A DNA stretch of 31,185 bases from Thioalkalivibrio sp. (GCA_003563455.1 PWRV01000109.1:1-31185), one strand, 5' to 3'; positions 14,750-23,220 are shown, counted from the stretch's first letter. A program made the numbers and translations. Notes: generated from the sequence alone by a model not told the origin.

Positions 14750-15940
14750 GTGACAGCCGTGCGCATTTCGGGGACCGGACCAGGGGCGGACCGGGTCCCG
14801 CCCCTGGCGCTGTACGTCCATTTGCCCTGGTGCCTGCGGAAGTGTCCCTACTGCGACTTCAACTCTCACGAGCAGCGCGGTGAACTGCCGGAACGCCGCT
14901 ACGTGGCCGCGCTACTGCAGGACCTCGAAGCCCAGCTGCCCGGGGTCTGGGGTCGCCGGCTCGAGAGCGTCTTCATCGGCGGCGGCACCCCCAGCCTGTT
15001 CTCACCCGAGTCCGTCGACGAACTGCTGTCGGGGCTGCGCGCGCTGCTGCCCTGGCGGCCGGATCTCGAGGTCACGCTTGAGGCCAACCCCGGCACCGCG
15101 GAGCGGGGCCACTTTCGCGGTTACCGCGAGGCGGGCATCAATCGCCTGTCACTGGGCATACAGAGCTTCGATCCGGCGCTGCTCGAGCGGTTGGGCCGGG
15201 TGCACGACGGTACCGATGCCCGGGCCGCGATTGAACAGGCGCAGCACGCCGGATTCGCGCGCATGAATCTGGACCTGATGTTCGGTCTGCCGGGGCAGAC
15301 GGTACGGCAGGGCCTGGATGACCTGCGCACGGCCCTCGACTTCGCGCCTGGCCACCTCTCCTGGTACCAGCTGACGCTGGAGCCGAACACGCTGTTCGCG
15401 GTGCGTCCTCCGAGACTGCCCCCGGAGGACAGGATCGACGACCTTTTCGAGCGCGGGCAGGACCTGCTGCAGCGATCGGGCTATACTCGGTACGAGGTCT
15501 CGGCCTACGCGTTGGCGGGGAACGAATGCCGACACAACCGCAACTACTGGGAGTTCGGGGACTACCTCGGCATCGGGGCGGGAGCCCATGGCAAGCTCAC
15601 CGATCCCGCCACCGGCACCGTCACACGACTGCTCAAGCCACGGCAGCCGGAGGCGTATCTGCGCGATCCGCAGGCCGTGTCCGGCAGCCCCGTCACACCA
15701 CGCTCGCTCCCCTTCGAATTCATGCTGAATGCGTTGCGCCTGACCGCGGGCGTTCCCGCATCCCTGTTCGCGAAGCGCACCGGGCTCGCCACCGATACGG
15801 TCGAACCGCTGCTGCGCGAAGCGCGGGAGCGCGGCCTGCTCGACCCCGACCCGGGGATTCTTCGACCGACGGAACACGGGCTGCGTTTTCTCAACGACCT
15901 GTTGGAGATGTTTCTGGAAGACCATGACCCAGCCGATTGA
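14750..15940 (+). CDS. hemW: Radical SAM heme chaperone HemW
   Basis: A 396-residue HemW-type protein, formerly often labelled oxygen-independent coproporphyrinogen oxidase. The radical SAM cluster motif is C-x3-C-x2-C at Cys28, 32 and 35, followed by DFNSH. GGGTPS appears near residue 80, and CRHNRNYWE holds the HNxxYW motif associated with heme binding in HemW. GTG at 14750 is chosen because it sits just after the rdgB stop with GGAGCAGGG upstream; the open frame before it overlaps rdgB. True HemN proteins have a different N terminus, so HemW is preferred. Confidence 0.92.
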   Translation: MTAVRISGTGPGADRVPPLALYVHLPWCLRKCPYCDFNSHEQRGELPERRYVAALLQDLEAQLPGVWGRRLESVFIGGGTPSLFSPESVDELLSGLRALLPWRPDLEVTLEANPGTAERGHFRGYREAGINRLSLGIQSFDPALLERLGRVHDGTDARAAIEQAQHAGFARMNLDLMFGLPGQTVRQGLDDLRTALDFAPGHLSWYQLTLEPNTLFAVRPPRLPPEDRIDDLFERGQDLLQRSGYTRYEVSAYALAGNECRHNRNYWEFGDYLGIGAGAHGKLTDPATGTVTRLLKPRQPEAYLRDPQAVSGSPVTPRSLPFEFMLNALRLTAGVPASLFAKRTGLATDTVEPLLREARERGLLDPDPGILRPTEHGLRFLNDLLEMFLEDHDPAD

Positions 15941-16121
15941 ATTCGTGAACTACCCGTGCCCCTGGTGCGGGGCCCCTGGCGAGACCAGCATCGATATGGT
16001 CAGCGGGGACCGGGAATGGGTCGAGGACTGTGGCGTCTGCTGTGCGCCGATCGTCTTTCGCCGCGTGGATTCCGGGGAAAGCGAGGAGCCGGAGATCGCC
16101 GTATGGCGGGAAGGCGAATGA
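15924..16121 (+). CDS. CPXCG-motif cysteine-rich small protein (zinc ribbon)
   Basis: A 65-residue protein with two Cys pairs: CPWCG at 12-16 and CGVCC at 36-40. This layout is expected of a zinc ribbon and matches the family annotated as CPXCG-motif cysteine-rich proteins. Other visible text is DREWVEDC before the second pair, and an acidic C terminus. It overlaps the end of hemW by 17 bases and shares ATGA with the downstream Rof-like gene, so all three are probably co-translated. Function unknown. Confidence 0.85.
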   Translation: MTQPIEFVNYPCPWCGAPGETSIDMVSGDREWVEDCGVCCAPIVFRRVDSGESEEPEIAVWREGE

Positions 16122-16369
16122 GCCCGGTTCCGGACTACTCGCCGATGGACTGCGCGCAGTATTCCCGGCTCGAGCTCGCCATCCTGAAGAAGCGTGCGTT
16201 GCATCTGCGCTGGACCGGGCGGGGCATCACCCACATCGAGGTGGTGCGTCCGGTCGATCTCAGGACCCGGCGGCATGCCGAATACCTGATCCTTTGCGAC
16301 GCACTGAAGCGGCGGCGCATCCTGCGGCTGGACCGGATCCTCCGCTTCGAGGTGCTCGAAAGAGGCTGA
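16118..16369 (+). CDS. rof: Rof/YaeO-like Rho-binding antiterminator
   Basis: An 83-residue protein resembling E. coli Rof (YaeO), which binds Rho and blocks RNA loading. Shared features are a DYSPMDCAQYSRLELA segment (Rof has the pattern P-I-x-C-x2-Y-x2-LELA), a central DLRTRRHAEYLIL matching DLVSRKNVEYLVV, and LRLDRILRF matching LRLDKITSF. Unlike acidic E. coli Rof, this one is strongly basic (18 Lys/Arg against 10 Asp/Glu), so its Rho-binding mode may differ. It starts at ATG 16118, overlapping the previous stop. It converges on rho with only 8 bases between stop codons. The alignment is from memory and by eye. Confidence 0.75.
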   Translation: MSPVPDYSPMDCAQYSRLELAILKKRALHLRWTGRGITHIEVVRPVDLRTRRHAEYLILCDALKRRRILRLDRILRFEVLERG

Positions 16370-16377
16370 GTTCCGCG

Positions 16378-17637
16378 TCAGGTGCGACGCATCATGTCGA
16401 AGAAGTCGGCGTTCGTCTTCGAGGACTGCATGCGTCCGAGCAGGAATTCCATCGCCTCGAGATCGTCCATCCCGTGCAGGAACTTGCGCAGGATCCACAG
16501 CTTCTGCAGCTCGTCCGGCTCGGTGAGGAGTTCCTCGCGGCGGGTTCCCGAGCGGTTCACATTGATCGCGGGGTAGACGCGCTTCTCGGCAATACGGCGA
16601 TCGAGATGGATTTCCATGTTGCCGGTGCCCTTGAACTCCTCGTAGATCCCCTCGTCCATCTTCGAACCGGTGTCCACCAGCGCAGTCGCGAGAATGGACA
16701 GGCTGCCGCCCTCCTCGATGTTGCGCGCCGCGCCGAAGAAGCGTTTCGGGCGGTGCAGCGCGTTGGCGTCGACCCCCCCCGTCAGCACCTTGCCCGAACT
16801 CGGCACCACGGTGTTGTATGCGCGGGCCAGACGCGTGATCGAGTCGAGCAGGATCACCACATCGCGCTTGTGTTCGACCAGACGCTTGGCTTTCTCGATG
16901 ACCATCTCGGCGACCTGCACATGCCGCGTGGCCGGTTCGTCGAAGGTGCTTGAGACCCCCTCGCCCTGCACCATCCGGGTCATCTCCGTGACTTCCTCGG
17001 GGCGCTCGTCGATCAGTAACACGATCAGGTAGCAGTCCGGATAGTTGGTCGCGATGCTCTGGGCGATGTTCTGCAGCATCAGCGTCTTGCCGGCCTTCGG
17101 CGGCGATACGATCAGCCCGCGCTGACCCTTCCCGAACGGCGCCACCATGTCGATCACGCGCGCGGTGATGTCCTCGGTGGAGCCATTGCCGCGTTCCATG
17201 CGCATGCGCTGGTTCGGGTGCAGGGGCGTGAGATTCTCGAACAGCACCTTGTGCCGCGCATTCTCCGGCGGCTCGAAGTTGATCTGCGAGACCTTGAGCA
17301 GCGCGAAATAGCGTTCGTTGTCCTTCGGAGGCCGGATCTTGCCGGAGATCGTATCGCCGGTGCGCAGACCGAAGCGCCGTATCTGGCTGGGCGAAACGTA
17401 GACGTCGTCCGGACCCGCCTGGTAGGAGCTGTCGGCGGCGCGCAGGAAACCGAACCCGTCGGAGAGGATCTCCAGGACGCCGTCGCCGTAGATGGGCTCG
17501 CCGGTTTTCGCGTGCGCCTTCAGCAGCGCAAAGATGATGTCCTGCTTGCGGGCGCGGGACATGTTCTCGATGCCCTGGGCCTCGGCAAAGGAAACGAGGT
17601 CGGCAGCGGTCTTCTGCTTCAGTTCGGTGAGATTCAT
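16378..17637 (-). CDS. rho: Transcription termination factor Rho
   Basis: Hexameric RNA-dependent ATPase that terminates transcription. It has 419 residues from MNLTELKQKT, identical in length to E. coli Rho. Order of domains: N-terminal helix bundle, cold-shock-like RNA-binding domain with GFGFLR (61-66), Walker A PPKAGKT (179-185), the Walker B region VVILLDSITRLARAYN, the Q-loop/R-loop region VLTGGVDANALHRPKRFFGAARN, and a normal C terminus. An in-frame start 13 codons upstream (17676) is less likely. The upstream trxA gene and the divergent rhlB reproduce the E. coli order. Confidence 0.98.
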   Translation of the reverse strand: MNLTELKQKTAADLVSFAEAQGIENMSRARKQDIIFALLKAHAKTGEPIYGDGVLEILSDGFGFLRAADSSYQAGPDDVYVSPSQIRRFGLRTGDTISGKIRPPKDNERYFALLKVSQINFEPPENARHKVLFENLTPLHPNQRMRMERGNGSTEDITARVIDMVAPFGKGQRGLIVSPPKAGKTLMLQNIAQSIATNYPDCYLIVLLIDERPEEVTEMTRMVQGEGVSSTFDEPATRHVQVAEMVIEKAKRLVEHKRDVVILLDSITRLARAYNTVVPSSGKVLTGGVDANALHRPKRFFGAARNIEEGGSLSILATALVDTGSKMDEGIYEEFKGTGNMEIHLDRRIAEKRVYPAINVNRSGTRREELLTEPDELQKLWILRKFLHGMDDLEAMEFLLGRMQSSKTNADFFDMMRRT

Positions 17638-17745
17638 CGGGTGTTGTTCAGGCGTTATTTGAGGCGGGATCGCCACGCGACCGGATCGGTGACCGGGGCA
17701 TCTGGGGAGGAGGTGGGAAGCGCCGTGGAGCGGGCGCTTCGGGAG
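17638..17745 (-). promoter_or_regulatory. rho leader with 5' hairpin and C-rich, possible rut segment
   Basis: The predicted transcript starts near 17739. It opens with an 8-bp hairpin GAAGCGCC/GGCGCTTC (17740-17717). A C-rich, G-poor stretch follows, containing CCCACCTCCTCCCCAGATG on the minus strand (about 17714-17696). Such composition is typical of Rho loading sites, and rho is autoregulated through its leader in E. coli. Autoregulation here is inference. Confidence 0.45.
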
Positions 17746-17774
17746 ACTATAGGCGACGCCGTGACTTCAGGCAA
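17746..17774 (-). promoter_or_regulatory. Sigma-70 promoter of rho
   Basis: On the minus strand, TTGCCT (17774-17769), exactly 17 bases, then TATAGT (17751-17746). It lies in the 220-base trxA-rho gap, so rho has its own promoter in addition to possible read-through from trxA. Confidence 0.7.
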
Positions 17775-17857
17775 GTGTCGAAGCCGCGGCCGGGGGTCCC
17801 GCGGGGTCACCGCCTGATGGCGGCACGCGCCCGGGGCACGGTCGGCGATGCTCGCGG

Positions 17858-18184
17858 TCAGAGATGCTGATCGAGGAAGGCGGTGAGCTGGGACTTGCTC
17901 AGGGCGCCGACCTTGGTGGCCTCGACGTCTCCGTCCTTGAACAGCATCAGGGTCGGGATACCCCGGATGCCGTATTTCGGCGGCGTCGCCGGGTTTTCGT
18001 CGATGTTCAGTTTGGCAACCCTCAGTTTGCCGTCGTATTCTTGAGCGATCTCGTCGAGAATCGGGGCGATCATCTTGCAGGGACCGCACCATTCCGCCCA
18101 GTAGTCCACCAGTACCGGCCGGTCGGACTTCAGGACATCGTCCTCGAAACTGGCATCCGAGGTATAATGAATATTTTCGCTCAC
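17858..18184 (-). CDS. trxA: Thioredoxin TrxA
   Basis: A 108-residue classical thioredoxin, the general cytoplasmic protein-disulfide reductant. The active site is WCGPC at residues 32-36, preceded by PVLVDYWAE. PTLMLFKDG carries the conserved cis-Pro, and the protein ends in the usual amphipathic helix. The start codon is GTG at 18184, preceded by GAGGAA. It is upstream of rho on the same strand and divergent from rhlB, as in E. coli. Confidence 0.98.
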   Translation of the reverse strand: MSENIHYTSDASFEDDVLKSDRPVLVDYWAEWCGPCKMIAPILDEIAQEYDGKLRVAKLNIDENPATPPKYGIRGIPTLMLFKDGDVEATKVGALSKSQLTAFLDQHL

Positions 18185-18241
18185 ACCGGTTCCTCGTCGA
18201 TTGGCTGCGGGGCGCGGGAAGCGTGCCCTCCGTCACCTGCT

Positions 18242-18271
18242 ACTATCGGTCAATTTCGCGGGTGAATTCAA
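18242..18271 (-). promoter_or_regulatory. Candidate sigma-70 promoter of trxA
   Basis: On the minus strand, TTGAAT (18271-18266), 18 bases, then GATAGT (18247-18242), in the 119-base gap between trxA and rhlB. It leaves a leader of about 50 bases. Confidence 0.5.
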
Positions 18272-18303
18272 GTTGACCGGGCGTTTCCGCCCATGGGAGT
18301 CCC

Positions 18304-19614
18304 ATGACCGAGGCTGACAACTCCGTCATCCGCTTCGAAGATTTCGACCTTCCCGAACCGGTGCTGCAGGGTATCCGCGACGCGGGATTCGAGATTTGCA
18401 CCCCGATCCAGGCCCTGACGCTGCCGATCGCGCTGACCGGACGCGATGTCGCCGGTCAGGCGCAGACCGGCACCGGCAAGACCGCGGCCTTCCTGCTGGC
18501 GGCCTTCAATCGTCTCCTGCGCAATCCGCCGGCCGAAGGCCGGCGCCCGACCGACGTGCGGATGATGGTGCTTGCGCCGACCCGCGAGCTGGCGATCCAG
18601 ATTCACAGGGACGCACTGCTGCTCGGCCGTCACACCGGCCTGAGATTCGCGCTTGCCTACGGCGGCACCGGCTATGAACAGCAGCGCGAGCAGCTCCAGG
18701 CGGGGGCCGACGTGCTGATCGGCACCCCGGGCCGCATCATCGATTATCACAAGCAGCACGTGTTCGGCCTGAAGCGGGTCGAGGTGGTGGTCCTCGACGA
18801 GGCCGACCGCATGTTCGACCTCGGCTTCATCAAGGACATCCGCTTCCTGCTGCGCCGTTGTGCCCCGCCGGCGCAGCGCCAGTCGATGCTGTTCTCGGCC
18901 ACTCTGTCCTGGCGGGTGATGGAGCTGGCCTACGAGCACATGAACAACCCGGAAAAGGTTCAGGCGGAGGCCGAGACCGTCACGGCGGACAATATCCGCC
19001 AGGTGATCTACTACCCGGCGAATGATCAGAAGATACCGCTGCTGATCGGCCTCGCACGCAGGATCCAGCCGGAACGCGCGATCGTATTCGTGAACACCAA
19101 GCACTGGGCCGAACGCGTCTGCGACTGGCTGAATGCGAATGGCCTGAAGGCCGCCCTACTCTCGGGCGATGTGCCGCAGCAAAAACGCACGCGGCTGCTG
19201 GCCCAGTTTGCCGACGGCAAGTACACCTTCCTGGTGGCCACCGATGTGGCGGCGCGTGGCCTGCACATCCCCGATGTAACCCACGTCTTCAACTTCGACC
19301 TGCCGCAGTCGGGCGAGGACTACGTGCACCGCATCGGCCGCACCGGCCGCGTCGGGGCCGAGGGCGACGCGATCAGCTTCGGCTGCGAGGATTCCGCCTT
19401 CTATCTGCCCGATATCGAGACCTACCTCGGGCAGCGAATTCCCACCGACATGCTCTACCCCGAGAACCTGCCCGGAGACCTCAAGCGCCCGCCTCCACGC
19501 GCGCGGCGCAAGCCCGACGACCGCCCGCGCGGGCCACGGGGTGGGGAACGCCCATCCGGTGGGGGGCGCGGGCGGCGACGCCCCCCGCGCAAACCAGCCC
19601 CGAACAACACTTGA
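18304..19614 (+). CDS. rhlB: ATP-dependent RNA helicase RhlB (DEAD-box)
   Basis: A 436-residue DEAD-box helicase; in E. coli RhlB is the helicase of the RNA degradosome. Motifs in order: CTPIQ (Q motif), AQTGTGKT (Walker A, 53-60), PTRELAIQ, TPGR, DEAD (165-168), SAT, VATDVAARGLHIPDV and HRIGRTGRVG. The C-terminal ~50 residues are Arg/Gly/Pro-rich and basic, likely an RNA- or partner-binding tail. The divergent position beside trxA-rho supports RhlB over other DEAD-box paralogues. Confidence 0.95.
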   Translation: MTEADNSVIRFEDFDLPEPVLQGIRDAGFEICTPIQALTLPIALTGRDVAGQAQTGTGKTAAFLLAAFNRLLRNPPAEGRRPTDVRMMVLAPTRELAIQIHRDALLLGRHTGLRFALAYGGTGYEQQREQLQAGADVLIGTPGRIIDYHKQHVFGLKRVEVVVLDEADRMFDLGFIKDIRFLLRRCAPPAQRQSMLFSATLSWRVMELAYEHMNNPEKVQAEAETVTADNIRQVIYYPANDQKIPLLIGLARRIQPERAIVFVNTKHWAERVCDWLNANGLKAALLSGDVPQQKRTRLLAQFADGKYTFLVATDVAARGLHIPDVTHVFNFDLPQSGEDYVHRIGRTGRVGAEGDAISFGCEDSAFYLPDIETYLGQRIPTDMLYPENLPGDLKRPPPRARRKPDDRPRGPRGGERPSGGGRGRRRPPRKPAPNNT

Positions 19615-19649
19615 GTCCCTGACAGCGAGGGGCCGGCCCGGGCGCTCCG

Positions 19650-20882
19650 TTACATCGCCTGGCCCCAGATCGCGTAGACGGGGTCGGAGGTCGCAAGGCG
19701 GTCGGCATACGGGTCTTGCGGAGGCCGCGGCAGCCCGCGCAGGGACCAGGTATTCAGCGCCCCGAAGCCTCCGGCCTCGAGAAAGAACTCCAGCACCAGC
19801 CCCACGCGTTCGAACTCGTGGAGTTCCCCCCACAGCGCGATCGCCTTCGGGGGAAACCAGCGGTTCGAGAACGTGATCACGAAACGGCCACCGGGTCGCA
19901 GGACGCGCCGCACTTCGCGGAAGACCTCGACCGGCCGGACCAGATATTCAACCGATACGGTACAGATCACTGCATCGAAGTGAGCGTCGGGCCATGGCAG
20001 ACGCGGATCGCTGTTCAGGTCGTGCACCACGCGTTCCTGCAGGCCGGGATTGGCGTCCAGTTCCTCCGCGTTCATTCCCAGACCCGCGACCCGAAGCGCG
20101 GACGCCTCCGGGCCGAGATGCGAGGTCCAGCTGCTCATCAGATCCAGCACGGCGCCGGTCTCGGGCAGCAGTGCGCTGTAAAGGCGGACGATCCGGTCTC
20201 GCGCGGTGTCGTCGATATGCTGCACGAGCCTCGGGGTCGCGTAAAACTCCGCATCCGGCCCGGCATCGCCCCGGGCGAAGGGATCGCCGCTGTAAAAATC
20301 CGTTGGCTGACCGCGCCAGCGCGCCTGCATGCCGGGGCCGTTGGTCACGGCCGCCCGGCCCACATTGGCCGGCGCTTCGACCGGCGGCACGAGATCGAGC
20401 AGGCGCAGTTCCAGATCCACCGGAAGACCTGCGAGCGGATGGTTGAAGTCCACCGTAATCTCGCCGTCGCCGGCAATCGCGGTAACCCGGAACGCGGTGG
20501 GCGCTTCCGGTGGCAGTCCCGGCGCGCCCTTGAGAAAGAGGCCCGGGTAGAAGCGGCCGACGCGGGGCTCCACCCGGCTCCGCGCCTGCGTGCGCCGAAA
20601 GAAGCCGCCGGGCACCGTCACCATCCGGGCTTCCTGCCAGTCCGGGAGGAGTTCGCCGGGGTCGAACGCCCGGGTCAACGCCCCCGGCCCGTCGCCATCG
20701 AACAGGCCGCGCAGGGCCGGCGGCAGTGCGTCGGGGGGCGGGCAGGCCAGTACCCGGCTGTCGAGGTGGGCGGCCTCGACACTGTGCCAGCGCAGACCGA
20801 TCCCGAGCCCGGCGGCGGTACCGCCGCCGGGGGCCCGGGACACGTCCCCGGCCAGGTCGTCGAACGGGTCGAATGGCTGCAT
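19650..20882 (-). CDS. SAM-dependent methyltransferase with SlyD/FKBP-like segment
   Basis: A 410-residue protein with two recognisable parts. Residues ~109-165 resemble the last part of SlyD-type FKBP peptidyl-prolyl isomerases: FRVTAIAGDGEITVDFNHPLAG is followed by an alternating strand ending in LLDL. Residues ~205-405 form a class I methyltransferase: VLDLMSSWTSHLG replaces the usual DLGCG motif I, then FDAVICTVSVEYL, then VFREVRRVLRPGGRFVITFSNR. The DLMSSW variant of motif I is known in a bacterial/plant methyltransferase group. ATG at 20882 has AGGAGGTG at ideal spacing, which rejects the longer open frame. Substrate unknown. Confidence 0.78.
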   Translation of the reverse strand: MQPFDPFDDLAGDVSRAPGGGTAAGLGIGLRWHSVEAAHLDSRVLACPPPDALPPALRGLFDGDGPGALTRAFDPGELLPDWQEARMVTVPGGFFRRTQARSRVEPRVGRFYPGLFLKGAPGLPPEAPTAFRVTAIAGDGEITVDFNHPLAGLPVDLELRLLDLVPPVEAPANVGRAAVTNGPGMQARWRGQPTDFYSGDPFARGDAGPDAEFYATPRLVQHIDDTARDRIVRLYSALLPETGAVLDLMSSWTSHLGPEASALRVAGLGMNAEELDANPGLQERVVHDLNSDPRLPWPDAHFDAVICTVSVEYLVRPVEVFREVRRVLRPGGRFVITFSNRWFPPKAIALWGELHEFERVGLVLEFFLEAGGFGALNTWSLRGLPRPPQDPYADRLATSDPVYAIWGQAM

Positions 20883-21217
20883 AACACCTCCTCGCTTCGG
20901 CTGATGCGACAGCGGGCCGGTCGGACGGCCGCCTGCAGCTGCGTCCCTTGACAACGTGTCCATCGGACCGCTGACGGCGCTTCGTTGCACACCGGATTGT
21001 TGCATGCACGCACCGCAAAAACACCCGCCGCAGCGGCAGTGCATCAGTGTTTGCTTATTAAAATCCCCGGCCCGTTTTGCCGCATCTTGTGCTACGTTAC
21101 CGCCGCCTGTGCCTTTGAAACCCGCCCGGTCGAGGACGACCCGGGCACGACAAACGCAGCGGCGATGCCGCTGAAACAGCCCCGATCAACTTCAACATTC
21201 GGCAGGAGATAGAGTCC
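20883..21217. other. Divergent intergenic region upstream of sat
   Basis: This 335-base gap separates the methyltransferase gene from sat and must hold both promoters. It contains one AT-rich patch, TTGCTTATTAAAAT near 21050-21063, and the sat ribosome-binding site AGGAG just before 21218. No hexamer pair at acceptable spacing stands out, and no gene is recognised. Confidence 0.45.
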
Positions 21218-22411
21218 ATGATCAAACCACACGGTGCGGACACCCTCAAACCCCTCTTTGTCTACGATACCGAAAAACATCACGCCCTGATGGAAGAGGC
21301 CGAGACCCTTCCCTCCGTGCTGATCAGCTCTGCCGCTGCCGGCAATGCCGTGATGATGGGTGGCGGCTATTTCACTCCCCTCACCGGTTTCATGAACATC
21401 GCTGACGCCATGGGCTGCGCGAAGGAGATGCGCACCAGCAAGGGGCTCTTCTTCCCGGTCCCGGTGGTCAACCTGCTCGAGAACGTCGATGCGATCAAGG
21501 GCGCCAGCCGAATCGCCCTGCGCGACCCCAACATGGAGGGCAATCCGGTCCTCGCCATCCAGGACGTCGAGGCAATCGAGGAGTTCACCCCCGAGCAAAT
21601 GGAGTTCATGACCCAGCAGGTCTATCGCACCACCGACCCTGAACATCCCGGAGTCGCGGCCTTCAACAGCGCTGGCCGCATCTGCGTCTCCGGACCCATT
21701 CAGGTCCTGCACTTCTCCTACTTTCAGGATGACTTCCCCGATACCTTCCGGACCGCCGTCGAGATCCGCAACGAGATCACCGAGCGTGGGTGGAACAAGG
21801 TGGTCGCGTTCCAGACCCGCAACCCGATGCACCGAGCCCACGAGGAGCTGTGCCGTATGGCGCTGGACCAGCTTGAGGCGGACGGCGTGGTGATCCATAT
21901 GCTGCTCGGCAAGCTCAAGCCCGGCGACATCCCGGCGCCGGTTCGTGACGCCGCCATTCGCAAGATGGCCGAGCTTTATTTCCCTCCGAACACCGTGATG
22001 ATCACCGGCTATGGCTTCGACATGCTGTACGCCGGCCCTCGCGAGGCCGTTCTCCACGCGCTGTTCCGCCAGAACATGGGCGCGACCCACTTCATCATCG
22101 GTCGCGATCACGCCGGGGTAGGCGACTACTACGGGGCCTTCGACGCCCAGACCATCTTCGACACCGAAGTGCCCCCGGACGCGCTGGAGATCGAGATCTT
22201 CCGCGCGGACCATACCGCGTACTCGAAGAAGCTGAACCGCGTCGTGATGATGCGGGACGTACCCGACCACACAAAGGAGGATTTCGTTCTGCTCTCAGGA
22301 ACGAAGGTGCGGGAGATGCTGGGTCGCGGCGAACCGCCCCCGCCCGAGTTCTCCCGGATCGAGGTCGCCGAGATCCTGATGGATTACTACCGGAGCATCA
22401 ACCCGAAATAA
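21218..22411 (+). CDS. sat: ATP sulfurylase (sulfate adenylyltransferase), Sat type
   Basis: Interconverts ATP + sulfate and APS + PPi. In sulfur oxidisers it runs towards ATP, conserving energy from APS. It has 397 residues, the single-domain homo-oligomeric Sat form rather than CysDN. The active-site signature QTRNPMHRAH lies at residues 199-208 and GRDHAG at 295-300. SGTKVREML and the normal C-terminal part follow, and no APS kinase domain is attached. AGGAG precedes the ATG. Proximity to soeABC supports a dissimilatory role, but aprAB is not in the window, so an assimilatory contribution is not excluded. Confidence 0.95.
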   Translation: MIKPHGADTLKPLFVYDTEKHHALMEEAETLPSVLISSAAAGNAVMMGGGYFTPLTGFMNIADAMGCAKEMRTSKGLFFPVPVVNLLENVDAIKGASRIALRDPNMEGNPVLAIQDVEAIEEFTPEQMEFMTQQVYRTTDPEHPGVAAFNSAGRICVSGPIQVLHFSYFQDDFPDTFRTAVEIRNEITERGWNKVVAFQTRNPMHRAHEELCRMALDQLEADGVVIHMLLGKLKPGDIPAPVRDAAIRKMAELYFPPNTVMITGYGFDMLYAGPREAVLHALFRQNMGATHFIIGRDHAGVGDYYGAFDAQTIFDTEVPPDALEIEIFRADHTAYSKKLNRVVMMRDVPDHTKEDFVLLSGTKVREMLGRGEPPPPEFSRIEVAEILMDYYRSINPK

Positions 22412-22427
22412 GGGACGTCAAGACCCG

Positions 22428-22451
22428 CCCTCCCCCGCCAGCGGGGGAGGG
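22428..22451. repeat. GC-rich hairpin repeat downstream of sat
   Basis: A perfect 11-bp stem CCCTCCCCCGC/GCGGGGGAGGG with a 2-base loop, 17 bases past the sat stop. It is the same hairpin as at 3675-3698 and 28709-28732, and is followed by a GCCGGGGTGGGG tail. It lies between the convergent sat and CBS-protein genes and may act as a bidirectional 3'-end structure. Confidence 0.7.
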
Positions 22452-22476
22452 CCGGGGTGGGGCCGGGGCCCGCCAG

Positions 22477-23082
22477 TCAATACGCCTTGGACAGCGCGGA
22501 CTGGATGTCGGCGAAGGTCCTGGCGACATCGAAGGTCTGCACCTGCAGCCCGAGCTGGCGGCCGATCTGGGTCGCCGAGAACATGCCCCGGATGCGATGC
22601 GCGCCGGTTGCCGGATCCATCTCGCCGACCAGCGCGTGCTGGCGACCCCAGTTCTTCAGGGTTGCGACAATGTCGCCCACCTCGGCACGCATGACCCGCG
22701 ACATCTCCAGCAGATCGATGGTGTCCACCGGCGCCATCAGATCGCGCACCTGCAGGTCGCCGTAGCGGCCGCCGTGCTCGTGGATCATCTGTATCGGCCG
22801 CTCGCCCTGCGTGTCACGGGCGGGAATCAGGCCGATCACGTTCTCCTGGTCATCGACCACCAGCAGCAGACGAACACCCCGCTTGATCATCGCCTCGGTC
22901 GCTTCGGTGAGCGTCGCCGTCGGCCCGATGGTCGCGACCGGTACCTTGCGGAAATCGGTCATCACGCACAGCGCCGAGGAGGAAAGGGTGACCAGCGGCG
23001 GCGCTTCGGTAGGCTGCTGCAGCCGGGCCCCTGGCCGGGCCTTGTGCGACGACAGGGTCTTGTGCGTGCTTTCACTCCTCAT
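22477..23082 (-). CDS. CBS-domain pair protein
   Basis: A 201-residue protein with tandem CBS domains. The first covers about residues 45-95 (VATIGPTATLTEATEAMIKRG, then LLLVVDDQENVIGLIPARD). The second follows RDLMAPVDTIDLLEM. CBS pairs usually bind adenine nucleotides and report energy state. The first ~40 residues are polar and low-complexity. ATG at 23082 is preceded by AAGGAG at good spacing. It is convergent with sat across the hairpin repeat. Binding of AMP or APS would suit the neighbourhood, but that is speculation. Confidence 0.85.
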   Translation of the reverse strand: MRSESTHKTLSSHKARPGARLQQPTEAPPLVTLSSSALCVMTDFRKVPVATIGPTATLTEATEAMIKRGVRLLLVVDDQENVIGLIPARDTQGERPIQMIHEHGGRYGDLQVRDLMAPVDTIDLLEMSRVMRAEVGDIVATLKNWGRQHALVGEMDPATGAHRIRGMFSATQIGRQLGLQVQTFDVARTFADIQSALSKAY

Positions 23083-23220
23083 CTCGACTCCTTTTTGTTA
23101 TTTCCGGCTCACCCTTCAATTTAGGCCCGGACAGCGCGTCCGTCCAGAGTCCGGAAGATGCGTGCGCGCGGCGCGCCGGAAACCGTGCGTCGACGCCCGG
23201 AATCCCGGGCCGCCGCCACC

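Noticed and set aside
20883..21044. Upstream extension of the methyltransferase frame
   Set aside because: The internal ATG at 20882 has an ideal AGGAGGTG. The extension is Cys/Gly-rich and lies in the sat promoter region.
22428..22451. Hairpin after sat as a simple intrinsic terminator
   Set aside because: There is no U-tract on either strand and the same hairpin recurs elsewhere. It is better described as a repeat family member, though a 3'-end role remains possible.
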